DNA from: Bordetella parapertussis
GTDB taxonomy: Bacteria > Cyanobacteriota > Cyanobacteriia > PCC-6307 > Cyanobiaceae
DNA: 9,606 nt
Direction: 5' to 3'
Assembly: GCA_943324725.2 (NCBI GenBank)
Contig: CALPMR020000097.1
Coordinates: 1-9,606, forward strand
Under the pieces are notes generated by a model, which ran no database searches, had not been told where the DNA came from, and saw nothing but the letters and a program-made list of their open reading frames with translations. Of the stretch, positions 1 through 6,182 are shown piece by piece. Position 1 is the stretch's first letter, and each line of letters opens with the position of its first letter. The position numbers were made by a program, and so were the translations under genes.

Positions 1-1
1 A

Positions 2-1348
2 GACCAGCGGATCTCTCAGGATGCGGCCAGTTTCACGGCGACAAGTCTGAGCGTGACGGTGGAGATCATCTCCGCCTTGCTGACCTTCTTCAGCTTCATT
101 ATCGTCCTCTGGAGCATCAACGAAACGCTGGCTCTGTGGCTGTTGGCCTATTCGGTGGGTGGCACGGCTTTGATCGTGTTCGCCAGTCGCAAATTGGTGA
201 ACCTCAACTACCAGCAGCTGAAGCTGGAGGCCGATTTCCGATATGGATTGGTTCACATCCGCGACAATGCTGAGTCGATCGCCTTCTACCGTGGTGAGCA
301 GCAGGAGCAGAAAGAGGGGTCCCGCCGCCTGGGTGGTGTCATCCAGAACTACAACAAACTGATCATCTGGGAAGCCTTGATCAGTGTGATCCAGCGCTCC
401 TACGATTATTTCTCCCGCTTCCTGCCCTGGCTGGTGATCGCCCCCATTTACTTCGCCAAGCAGGTGGATTTCGGCGTGTTCGGCCAGGCCAGCATCGCCT
501 TCTCCCAGGTGTTGTTCTCGGTGAGTTACATCGTCAACAACATCGATCGCCTCGCCGCCTTCTCGGCCTCAATCAGCCGTCTTGAGGGCTTCCAGGGCAA
601 GGTGGAGTCGATCAGTGGCGAAGTCGCAGCCCAGTCTGCCGCTGACCAGGATTGGCCAGGCTCAGGGGGTGAATCCGCAGTCGAATCGCCGGATGCAATC
701 CTGGTGAGCCATGTGGATCTGGTGCCACCGCGCAGCAGCCGCCTGCTGGTCCATGACCTCAGTCTGCAGGTGGCCCCGGGTCAGCGGCTGCTGGTGGTGG
801 GCCCCTCCGGCTGCGGCAAGACCTCCTTCCTGCGCCTGGTGAGCGGCCTCTGGCCCGCCGCCGCCGGCCGGGTGCATCGGCCGCCGGTGGGCGAGCTGAT
901 GTTCATTCCCCAGAAGCCTTACATGCTGCTCGGCAGCCTGCGGGAGCAGCTCTGCTACCCGCAGGCTGCCGAACGCTTCAGCGACGGTCAGCTGCGCCAT
1001 GTGCTCGAAGAGGTGCGGCTGCCGGATCTGGTTCATCGCTATCCCGATCTCGACATCAAGCAGGACTGGCCCCGTCTGCTCTCGCTGGGGGAACAGCAAC
1101 GCCTGGCTTTTGCCCGCCTGCTGCTCAACTCCCCCCGCTTCGTGGTGCTCGATGAGGCCACCAGCGCCCTCGATGTCAACACCGAGAAGCGGCTGTATGA
1201 GCTGCTGGTGCAGCGGGAGATGGCCTTCGTCAGCGTCGGTCACCGCCCCACCCTCAAGGACTATCACGACACCGTGCTCGAACTCGATGGCAGCGGCGCC
1301 TGGCGACTGCTGCCGGCCGCCAGCTATACCTTTGGCCAGCAGGCCTGA
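2..1348 (+). CDS. ABC half-transporter, fused permease and ATPase, YddA/SbmA/ABCD type (5' end outside window)
   Basis: The frame is open to the left edge, so the gene is 5'-truncated. A GTG at 53 is internal: the residues before it include DQRISQD, which fits the conserved entry of the SbmA/BacA/YddA membrane domain. Visible order: hydrophobic membrane segments in roughly the first 180 residues, a polar linker rich in Ser, Gly and Glu (about 600-690), then a nucleotide-binding domain. That domain has a Walker A GPSGCGKTS (800-826), the signature LSLGEQQR (1079-1102), Walker B ending LDEATSALD with Asp at 1151 and Glu at 1154, and the H-loop His at 1241. The LSLGEQQR form of the signature is typical of the ABCD/YddA group, half-transporters that work as dimers. 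Members move acyl-CoAs, peptides or cobalamin-like compounds, so the substrate here cannot be named. The HLIP gene follows after 4 bases, suggesting one transcript. Family assignment is firm; substrate and direction are unknown. Confidence 0.93.
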   Translation, partial: DQRISQDAASFTATSLSVTVEIISALLTFFSFIIVLWSINETLALWLLAYSVGGTALIVFASRKLVNLNYQQLKLEADFRYGLVHIRDNAESIAFYRGEQQEQKEGSRRLGGVIQNYNKLIIWEALISVIQRSYDYFSRFLPWLVIAPIYFAKQVDFGVFGQASIAFSQVLFSVSYIVNNIDRLAAFSASISRLEGFQGKVESISGEVAAQSAADQDWPGSGGESAVESPDAILVSHVDLVPPRSSRLLVHDLSLQVAPGQRLLVVGPSGCGKTSFLRLVSGLWPAAAGRVHRPPVGELMFIPQKPYMLLGSLREQLCYPQAAERFSDGQLRHVLEEVRLPDLVHRYPDLDIKQDWPRLLSLGEQQRLAFARLLLNSPRFVVLDEATSALDVNTEKRLYELLVQREMAFVSVGHRPTLKDYHDTVLELDGSGAWRLLPAASYTFGQQA

Positions 1349-1352
1349 ATCG

Positions 1353-1592
1353 ATGAGCGAGCTCCCTCTCCCCGCCGGCCCCCCAGCCGCCCCCGAGGCT
1401 TCAGCTCCGGCTGAGGCCCCGTCCAGCCCAGCGGCCACAAGTGCCACCACCAACGACGTGCCTGCCTTCGGCTGGAGTGCCTACGCCGAACGGGTCAATG
1501 GCCGCTTCGCCATGGTCGGCTTTGTGGCGGTGCTGGTGATTGAGGCCCTGAGCGGCGACACTTTTCTGCACTGGGCCGGCCTGGTGCCCTGA
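1353..1592 (+). CDS. hli: High-light-inducible chlorophyll a/b-binding-like protein (HLIP/SCP)
   Basis: This 79-residue protein has one membrane helix with the HLIP chlorophyll-binding signature ERVNGRFAMVGF at residues 46-57, including the ligand set Glu46, Asn49 and Arg51. HLIPs sit in the thylakoid membrane, bind chlorophyll and carotenoid, and quench excitation or protect photosystem II assembly intermediates and chlorophyll synthesis under strong light. The first ~36 residues are Ala/Pro/Ser-rich, a longer and more low-complexity N-terminus than in minimal HLIPs. The ATG lies 4 bases after the stop of the ABC transporter. A Shine-Dalgarno sequence is not obvious, so translation is probably coupled to the upstream gene. 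The C-terminus ends a few residues after a Trp-containing segment past the helix, as is common in the family. No separate promoter is visible in the 4-base gap, so light regulation, if present, would act on the whole operon or from within the ABC gene. Confidence 0.93.
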   Translation: MSELPLPAGPPAAPEASAPAEAPSSPAATSATTNDVPAFGWSAYAERVNGRFAMVGFVAVLVIEALSGDTFLHWAGLVP

Positions 1593-1711
1593 TTCCAGCG
1601 CCTGCCTGGTCGAGGTCGGCCGAGCGATTGAATACACGGCACTCGAACCGGTTCTCGCCGCAACCTGCTCAGGGCCCTTTGCTTCGATCGAGCCAGCCAT
1701 GGGCAGAACGC

Positions 1712-1733
1712 CAAGCCTGGCGGAGCGGGCTTG
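1712..1733. terminator. Hairpin between convergent hli and lipoprotein genes, possible shared terminator
   Basis: Arms 1712-1719 and 1726-1733 pair over 8 bp (one G-U) around a 6-base loop. The element lies in the 154-base convergent gap, 13 bases from the stop of the minus-strand lipoprotein gene. No U-tract follows on either strand, so it is not a classic intrinsic terminator. Cyanobacterial terminators often lack strong U-tracts, which keeps the call open. The rest of the gap contains a 10-bp perfect palindrome (1645-1654) and nothing else recognisable. Confidence 0.35.
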
Positions 1734-1746
1734 ATCGCTGTTCGCT

Positions 1747-2292
1747 TCAGGGAATGTCGATCAGATCGATCTGCCAGAGGCCGCCACGGCTCACCTCCAC
1801 CGCCAGCTCATGGCCGTCGCCCCGCAGGCTCACCCGCCTGGGCACCCCGGCGGGCTGCATGGCGATCGGCTCCAGCGCGATGAAATCACGGCGGTAGAGC
1901 ACCAACTCCGTGTGGCCATCAAGCTGCCGCACCACCGCCAGGCGACTGCCGTCCCGATTCACCGCCACGCTCAGCGGCTGGGCATCGGCACGATTGAGGC
2001 CCGGCAACGGCACCGGCAGGCCCCGTTCCACATCCACCAGCAACACCTGGTCGCGGCCGCCACGACCAGCGATCAGGGCGAGCCAACGACCCGCCAGGGA
2101 CGGGGCGCTGCTGCTGCCCGCCTGCTCCAGTTGACGATCCAGACCGCCCATCGGCGTGGGCATCTCCGCCATGCAGCCGCCCAGGCCAAGCCAGAGCAGA
2201 CTGAGGCAGCCCAAGCTGAGGCTTCCCAGACCGGCCAATCGACTGGCGGCCCGTCCAGCCACCACGCCGTGAGCGATCTGGCGAACCTTCAT
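1747..2292 (-). CDS. Small TolB/PD40-like lipoprotein, downstream paralogue of a tandem pair
   Basis: This 181-residue protein has a basic start, a hydrophobic stretch and a lipobox LGGC at 37-40, giving a probable lipidated Cys40. The mature part has three repeats resembling TolB/PD40 propeller blades, at about residues 63-96, 105-143 and 152-179. Each repeat has a D/NG-x-x-LA core followed by a short hydrophobic strand. It aligns end to end with the upstream gene: both have GR-x-LA early, a central (R)LAV and a final RRVSL/QRLSL-x-x-DG-x-x-LA-x-EV-x-RGG segment. The ATG at 2292 overlaps the upstream TGA as ATGA, which fixes the start and implies translational coupling. It is the last gene of the minus-strand run psbX-ycf66-lipoprotein-lipoprotein. 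Three blades are too few for a closed propeller, so partnership with the upstream paralogue is an attractive inference. The biochemical role is unknown, and location in the periplasm or thylakoid lumen is inferred from the lipobox only. Confidence 0.82.
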   Translation of the reverse strand: MKVRQIAHGVVAGRAASRLAGLGSLSLGCLSLLWLGLGGCMAEMPTPMGGLDRQLEQAGSSSAPSLAGRWLALIAGRGGRDQVLLVDVERGLPVPLPGLNRADAQPLSVAVNRDGSRLAVVRQLDGHTELVLYRRDFIALEPIAMQPAGVPRRVSLRGDGHELAVEVSRGGLWQIDLIDIP

Positions 2293-2837
2293 GGTTTGCC
2301 CGTGACCGAATCGCCATCGCTGAGACCGCCGCCTGTGGCCGGCAGGCCACCGGGCAGGTCGGCCTCCAGCAGGCTGGAGAGATCAAACATCTGCACCAGC
2401 GAGCGCCCACCCCGCACCACCTCGATCGCCAGCCGCCGGCCATCGGGAGCCAGGCTCAGACGCTGGGGATCACAGTCCGAAGGCAGGGGCAGGCGATGCA
2501 GCTGGCCCGTGGCCCGATCTTCGATCACAGCCAGGCGCCGCGCCCCCTGCTGCACCAGGACGGCCAGATAGCGGCCGTTCCAGCTGAGGGAGGGCGAACG
2601 ATGCGGTTGCTGGCGCTGCAGCGGCCCCAGGGGCAACAACCGGCCTGAAGGTTGCTCCTGCAGGATCACTGTGTCCCGGCCAGCCCGCTCGACAATGCTG
2701 GCCAGAAGCCGGCCATTGCCGCTGAAGGCCGGATCCTGGCGATTGCCTTGGCCGAGGCCGCTGGGGCCGGCGCTGCGTCGTCCCCAGCTCCAGCTGCCGC
2801 AACTGCTCAGTGCACCGACCACCAGGGCCATCAGCAT
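2289..2837 (-). CDS. Small TolB/PD40-like lipoprotein, upstream paralogue of a tandem pair
   Basis: From the ATG at 2837 the product has 182 residues, close to its downstream paralogue (181). A lipobox LSSC lies at residues 10-13. After a Ser/Gly/Arg linker come three PD40-like repeats at about 35-70, 81-118 and 126-155; the last, with LSLAPDGRRLAIEV, is nearly canonical. The tail (about 156-182) is Gly/Leu/Asp-rich and absent from the paralogue. The start is uncertain. From 2837 the signal peptide would have only 12 residues and no positive charge. A CTG at 2861 would add SRQLAAL and give a textbook lipoprotein signal. In-frame ATGs at 2996 and farther upstream would overlap ycf66 by over 100 bases and add a Pro-rich stretch that does not look like a signal peptide. 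The gap to the ycf66 stop (55 bases) suggests the same transcript. Function is unknown; the fold assignment rests on the repeats. Confidence 0.78.
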   Translation of the reverse strand: MLMALVVGALSSCGSWSWGRRSAGPSGLGQGNRQDPAFSGNGRLLASIVERAGRDTVILQEQPSGRLLPLGPLQRQQPHRSPSLSWNGRYLAVLVQQGARRLAVIEDRATGQLHRLPLPSDCDPQRLSLAPDGRRLAIEVVRGGRSLVQMFDLSSLLEADLPGGLPATGGGLSDGDSVTGKP

Positions 2838-2892
2838 CAGGGCAGCCAGCTGGCGTGACAGCTGGAGCTGGGCATGCCCGGGCTGGGGCCGC

Positions 2893-3888
2893 TCAGTCGT
2901 CGAAGCGAGAACTGTTGTCCAGGGTTGGGCCGCTGGGTTTGCCGGCCGGGCGGCCTGAGCTCGTCGGCTGGGGCCTGGATCGGGTGGACTGACCATCCAG
3001 AGGGGAGAAGTCGGCATCACTGACACCGGATGCGGGACGACCGGCGCTGCCCAGAGGAGAGCCCTGGGGCACGCCGTTGGGCATGGCGTCGCTGGCAGCG
3101 TAGGAACGGCCTGGGGGCCGATCGCTGCCTTCACCGGGCCGGCGGCTGGAGCGAGGCATGGAATCAGGGCTGGCTACGGGGCGACTGCCCCGACGGGCCT
3201 CGGGCCCGACCTCCCGTTCACGGCGACGAGCGCCGAAATCACCGCCGCCGCTGGGAGCGGTGGTTGTGGTGTAGCGACTGGGTCCATCCTGGCGGGGACG
3301 GCCTGGGGGCTCTGGATCACGGCCGGAGGGGGCCCGATCCGGGCGGCCCACGCCGGGGTCACTGCCGGGGCGATCCCAGTCGTCGTTCTCACCACCGCGG
3401 CGGCTGGCAGCCCGCTCCGGAATGGCGGCCCTGCTGGGGCGGCGGGGACGATAGAAATCCTCCGGCTCCTCATCGCGGGTGGGAATCCGGCGACGAATCG
3501 GTTCGGGTTCAGCGAAGCGCTCATTGTCCTGATCCCAGTCCCTGCCACCACCAAGGCCGCCGCGGGGACGGGAAGGGGCCGGTTCTTCATCTTCGAAGAA
3601 GGAGGAGCGGCGAGCCTGTTCGGTGGTCACACCGCGCAGCCTCACGCTCTCATAGGCGAAGAAGACCGTGGTGCCGGCGAGCAGGAACTGGCCGAACTGC
3701 AGGATCGGATCCAGCCGCCAGCCCTGAAAAAAGAGGATGCCACCGCAGAGCAGGCCAACGGCGGCGAAGAAGACGTCGTAATCGCGGGCCAGGGCTGGCT
3801 TGAAGTTCCTCATGAAATAGAGGAAAGCTCCGCCTACGGCCAGCACGATGCCAACGATGCTGGCCCAGTTGAGAGAGGCATTGACCAA
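2893..3888 (-). CDS. ycf66: Ycf66 family membrane protein with long disordered C-terminal tail
   Basis: The first ~87 of 331 residues match the Ycf66 N-terminal domain, starting MVNASLNWASIVGIVLAVGG. It has three hydrophobic segments, at about 8-26, 38-57 and 62-80. Ycf66 is restricted to cyanobacteria and some plastids. Its role is unknown but is usually assumed to concern the photosynthetic membrane. From about residue 88 the protein is hydrophilic and rich in Arg, Pro, Gly, Ser and Asp, with no recognisable domain, so probably a disordered cytoplasmic tail. The start is TTG at 3888, backed by a GAGGG Shine-Dalgarno 7 bases upstream and by the conserved MVN start; the next ATG (residue 26) would delete the first helix. 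It lies 116 bases downstream of psbX on the same strand, a pairing that fits a photosystem-related role. Two lipoprotein genes follow. Confidence 0.9.
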   Translation of the reverse strand: MVNASLNWASIVGIVLAVGGAFLYFMRNFKPALARDYDVFFAAVGLLCGGILFFQGWRLDPILQFGQFLLAGTTVFFAYESVRLRGVTTEQARRSSFFEDEEPAPSRPRGGLGGGRDWDQDNERFAEPEPIRRRIPTRDEEPEDFYRPRRPSRAAIPERAASRRGGENDDWDRPGSDPGVGRPDRAPSGRDPEPPGRPRQDGPSRYTTTTAPSGGGDFGARRREREVGPEARRGSRPVASPDSMPRSSRRPGEGSDRPPGRSYAASDAMPNGVPQGSPLGSAGRPASGVSDADFSPLDGQSTRSRPQPTSSGRPAGKPSGPTLDNSSRFDD

Positions 3889-3895
3889 GGTGGTT

Positions 3896-3900
3896 CCCTC
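3896..3900 (-). promoter_or_regulatory. Ribosome binding site selecting the TTG start of ycf66
   Basis: On the minus strand GAGGG is followed by a 7-base spacer and then TTG (3888-3886). The strength and spacing of this site are the main evidence that translation starts at TTG rather than at a downstream ATG. Confidence 0.6.
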
Positions 3901-4004
3901 AGCGGCGGATGCGTCGGATCACTCTAGGCACCCGGGAGGGGATGAAACCAGCAGCTCAATCCCGCGGATGCCCCGCCACCAGAGCAGTGGGGCCCCAGGG
4001 CGGA

Positions 4005-4127
4005 TCAGAGACGCCGATCCAACTGGTCGTTCTGGCTGATCAGGACCAGGGCAATGCTGATCGGAACGACCACGATCACGGCGCCCCAGAACAGACTGCT
4101 GAGGAAGTTGGCCAGGGATGGGGTCAT
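4005..4127 (-). CDS. psbX: Photosystem II reaction centre protein PsbX
   Basis: This is a 40-residue protein starting [20 protein letters not shown], essentially the cyanobacterial PsbX consensus, with one membrane helix (about 8-30) and the typical polar SQNDQ end. PsbX is a low-molecular-weight, single-helix subunit at the periphery of photosystem II near cytochrome b559; it affects quinone turnover and dimer stability. The length is normal for the family. No Shine-Dalgarno sequence is visible before the ATG, which is common in cyanobacterial photosystem genes. The gene opens the minus-strand series leading into ycf66 and faces a divergent yggT across an 84-base spacer. A weak -10-like TAGGAT on the minus strand (4162-4157) lies about 30 bases upstream. 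Confidence 0.96.
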   Translation of the reverse strand: MTPSLANFLSSLFWGAVIVVVPISIALVLISQNDQLDRRL

Positions 4128-4159
4128 GGCGCTCGGACACGGCAACTGGTTGGCGGATC

Positions 4160-4205
4160 CTAAGCAGTGACCCTGACTTCCTACGCTTCCGGGGCATCTG
4201 CTTAG
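4160..4205. promoter_or_regulatory. Inverted repeat in the psbX/yggT divergent spacer, possible operator
   Basis: CTAAGCAG (4160-4167) and its exact complement CTGCTTAG (4198-4205) are separated by 30 bases in the 84-base spacer between two divergent genes. The left arm overlaps a weak -10-like TAGGAT for psbX (minus strand, 4162-4157). The right arm ends 6 bases before the yggT GTG. This could be a two-site operator or a stem-loop in either leader. The symmetry is seen directly; the regulatory role is inference. Confidence 0.35.
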
Positions 4206-4211
4206 AGCTTT

Positions 4212-4541
4212 GTGACGGCACCGGCCCCCCTGCTGCTGGCCTTGCTGCCAGGGCTGCATCTCACCCTGGCCCTGGGCCTGGCCGCGTGGACCCTGCTGTT
4301 CCTGTTTCGCATCGTCCTGACCTGGTACCCCCGCGTCGATCTCAGCAAGGGGGTGATGCGGCTGGTGGGCGCCCCGACCGAGCCGCTGCTGGCCCTGACC
4401 CGTCGGCTGATCCAGCCGATCGGTGGAGTGGACGTCACGCCGGTGGTCTGGGTCGGACTGATCAGCCTGCTGCGGGAAATCCTGGTGGGTCAGCAAGGGC
4501 TGTTGAGCCAGATGCTGCTGCGCAGCCAGGCCCTGGCCTGA
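4212..4541 (+). CDS. YggT/YlmG family integral membrane protein
   Basis: This 109-residue protein has the YggT pattern: a long hydrophobic N-terminal region containing [12 protein letters not shown] (about 31-42), a polar segment with [23 protein letters not shown] split between loop and helix, and a second membrane segment [14 protein letters not shown]. In plants and cyanobacteria, YggT/YlmG/CCB3 relatives have been linked to thylakoid membrane organisation, nucleoid distribution and cytochrome b6 haem attachment, so a membrane-biogenesis role is plausible but not specific. The GTG at 4212 is the only credible start, because an in-frame TAG lies at 4203-4205. No strong Shine-Dalgarno precedes it. 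The stop is 2 bases from the convergent accC stop, leaving no room for a terminator between them. The gene is divergent from psbX. Confidence 0.88.
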   Translation: MTAPAPLLLALLPGLHLTLALGLAAWTLLFLFRIVLTWYPRVDLSKGVMRLVGAPTEPLLALTRRLIQPIGGVDVTPVVWVGLISLLREILVGQQGLLSQMLLRSQALA

Positions 4542-4543
4542 TA

Positions 4544-5899
4544 TCAGCCCTGCTGGGGCAGCATGTCCTGCTCCACGAATTTGGTGTGAACATCGCCGCG
4601 AATGAATTCGGGCCGATCCAGCAGGGCGAGGTGGAACTCAATCGTGGTCGGAATACCGGTGACGGCGCATTCCGACAGAGCCCGCCGCAGGCGCCGCAGG
4701 GCGTGATCCCGATCCACCCCCCAGACGATCAGCTTGCCGATCAGGGAGTCATAGAAGGGAGGAATCTCGTAGCCGGTGTAGACATGGCTGTCGACACGCA
4801 CGCCGGGGCCGCCGGGCGGGAGCCAGCCGGTGATCTTGCCCGGGGCGGGGCGGAAGTTGTGGCGAGGATCCTCGGCATTGATGCGACATTCGATCGCATG
4901 GCCGTTCATCCGTACTTCGTCCTGTCTGAAGGAAATCGGTTCGCCGCCGGCGATCCGCAACTGCTCGGCGATCAGGTCGATGCCGGTGACCATCTCGGTG
5001 ACGGGATGCTCCACCTGAATGCGGGTGTTCATCTCCATGAAGTAAAAGCCGCCGTGACGATCGACCAGGAACTCCACGGTGCCGGCGCCTTCGTAGCCGA
5101 TGCTGCGGGCGGCCGCCACCGCCGCATCGCCCATGCGCCGGCGGATTTCGGGGTCGAGGCCCGGGCTGGGGGCCTCCTCCAGCAGTTTCTGATGGCGGCG
5201 CTGGATGGAGCAGTCCCGCTCTCCCAGGTGCACCACATTGCCGTGACGATCGGCGAGCACCTGCACCTCGACGTGGCGCGGCCTGTCGATGAACTTCTCC
5301 ATGTACAGGCCTGGATTGCCGAAGGCGGCCTCGGCCTCGCCCTGAGCCGCCTTGAACAGGCTCTCCAATTGGTCGGGGCCGGGCACCAGCCGCATGCCTC
5401 GTCCGCCACCGCCAGCGGTGGCCTTGATCATCACCGGAAAGCCCATCTGCTCGGCCAGGGCCGCCGCTTCGCTTGGGGAGGCCAACAGGCCTTCACTGCC
5501 GGGGATCGTCGGCACGCCGACCCGCTGCATGGTGATCTTGGCGGTGGATTTGTCTCCCATGGCCAGGATCGAGGCCGGTGAAGGACCGACGAAGGTGATG
5601 CCGTGGTCGATGCACTTCTCGGCGAAGTCAGCATTTTCGGCCAGGAAGCCGTAGCCGGGATGGATGGCATCGGCGCCGCGGGAGGTGGCCGCCGCCAGGA
5701 TGTTGGGAACGTTGAGATAGCTCTTGGCGCTGGGAGCTTCGCCCACACACACGGCTTCGTCAGCCAGCTGAACGTGCAGCGCGTTGCGATCGACCGTGCT
5801 GTACACCGCCACGGTGGGGATGCCCAGCTCCCGACAGCTGCGCAGGATCCTCAGGGCGATTTCGCCACGGTTGGCGATCAGCAACTTGCCGATGGGCAT
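4544..5899 (-). CDS. accC: Biotin carboxylase subunit of acetyl-CoA carboxylase
   Basis: The 451-residue product is full length (E. coli AccC has 449). It carries the N-terminal [13 protein letters not shown] (6-18), the ATP-binding Lys159 followed by the glycine-rich GGGGRGMR (163-170), RRHQKLLEE with His236, catalytic Glu276 in GAGTVEF, Glu289, and the signature [12 protein letters not shown] (291-302) with Arg293. The key residues are therefore intact, apart from a one-residue shift after about 280 relative to E. coli. The enzyme carboxylates biotin on the carrier AccB using ATP and bicarbonate, the first half-reaction of malonyl-CoA synthesis for fatty acids, in the cytosol. The gene is monocistronic here: yggT converges on its 3' end, and a tRNA gene lies divergently upstream. 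The usual partner accB is not in the window. No clear Shine-Dalgarno precedes the ATG at 5899. Confidence 0.97.
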   Translation of the reverse strand: MPIGKLLIANRGEIALRILRSCRELGIPTVAVYSTVDRNALHVQLADEAVCVGEAPSAKSYLNVPNILAAATSRGADAIHPGYGFLAENADFAEKCIDHGITFVGPSPASILAMGDKSTAKITMQRVGVPTIPGSEGLLASPSEAAALAEQMGFPVMIKATAGGGGRGMRLVPGPDQLESLFKAAQGEAEAAFGNPGLYMEKFIDRPRHVEVQVLADRHGNVVHLGERDCSIQRRHQKLLEEAPSPGLDPEIRRRMGDAAVAAARSIGYEGAGTVEFLVDRHGGFYFMEMNTRIQVEHPVTEMVTGIDLIAEQLRIAGGEPISFRQDEVRMNGHAIECRINAEDPRHNFRPAPGKITGWLPPGGPGVRVDSHVYTGYEIPPFYDSLIGKLIVWGVDRDHALRRLRRALSECAVTGIPTTIEFHLALLDRPEFIRGDVHTKFVEQDMLPQQG

Positions 5900-6005
5900 C
5901 CGGGCGGAGCGGCGGGGACTGGAACGAGCCGGGGCTGGACTGTATCAGCGCTCACCCACCGATCGCTTTGGCCAGGGCGAACCAGGATCGGGATCGGGCG
6001 ATGGG

Positions 6006-6011
6006 TATATT
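6006..6011 (+). promoter_or_regulatory. -10-like box TATATT upstream of the hairpin leader and tRNA-Leu
   Basis: TATATT is a 5/6 match to the sigma-70-type -10 consensus and stands out in a very GC-rich spacer (5900-6084). No good -35 lies about 17 bases upstream. A start near 6018 would put the three hairpins at 6024-6078 and the tRNA on one transcript. The inference rests on this box alone. Confidence 0.4.
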
Positions 6012-6023
6012 GCTCGAGGTGAA

Positions 6024-6078
6024 CGGCTTCGGCCGCGATCCTGCGGCCTGAGCCGCAACCCCCACGACCTCAGGTCGT
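6024..6078 (+). other. Three consecutive hairpins forming a structured leader before tRNA-Leu
   Basis: There are three perfect stems in a row. Arms 6024-6027/6032-6035 close on a TTCG tetraloop with a C-G closing pair. Arms 6042-6047/6052-6057 form 6 bp around a 4-base loop. Arms 6064-6070/6072-6078 are a 7-bp complement around a single base, so the real loop must be wider. The last arm ends 6 bases before the tRNA. The element could be a processed tRNA 5' leader, a small RNA or an attenuator. It matches no RNA family I recognise. Confidence 0.35.
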
Positions 6079-6084
6079 TACCAC

Positions 6085-6166
6085 GCGGATGTGGTGGAAT
6101 TGGTAGACACGCACGTTTGAGGGGCGTGTGGCTTCGGCCTTGCGAGTTCAAGTCTCGCCATCCGCA
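6085..6166 (+). tRNA. trnL-GAG: tRNA-Leu (anticodon GAG)
   Basis: An 82-nt class II tRNA folds completely. The acceptor stem is GCGGATG (6085-6091) with CATCCGC (6159-6165) and discriminator A at 6166. The D-arm contains GGTAGAC. The anticodon stem is CACGT/GCGTG with loop TTGAGGG, giving anticodon GAG at 6119-6121. The long variable arm is GGC-TTCG-GCC, and the T-arm is GCGAG-TTCAAGT-CTCGC. The long variable arm and A73 fit leucine. The CCA end is not encoded and must be added enzymatically. It decodes CUC and CUU. Confidence 0.96.
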
Positions 6167-6182
6167 TTCATCTTTTCCCCCT

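Noticed and set aside
3030..3803. Open frames opposite ycf66 with Arg/Gly/Trp-rich products
   Set aside because: They mirror the low-complexity Ycf66 tail and have no ribosome site or family resemblance.
3971..4004. Possible terminator or attenuator between psbX and ycf66 (palindrome TGGGGCCCCA at 3988-3997)
   Set aside because: Only a 4-bp stem with a real loop can be drawn beside the palindrome, and no U-tract follows; too weak to annotate.
4118..5581. A 487-codon open frame on the plus strand, largely opposite accC
   Set aside because: It is the antisense of a firmly identified gene, also overlaps yggT in another frame, and its translation has no recognisable motif. Long antisense frames are expected in GC-rich coding DNA.
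6001..6051. A 16-codon ORF starting ATG upstream of tRNA-Leu, considered as a leader peptide
   Set aside because: Its start lies upstream of the likely transcription start set by the TATATT box, it has no ribosome site, only two leucine codons, and it runs through the hairpin element.
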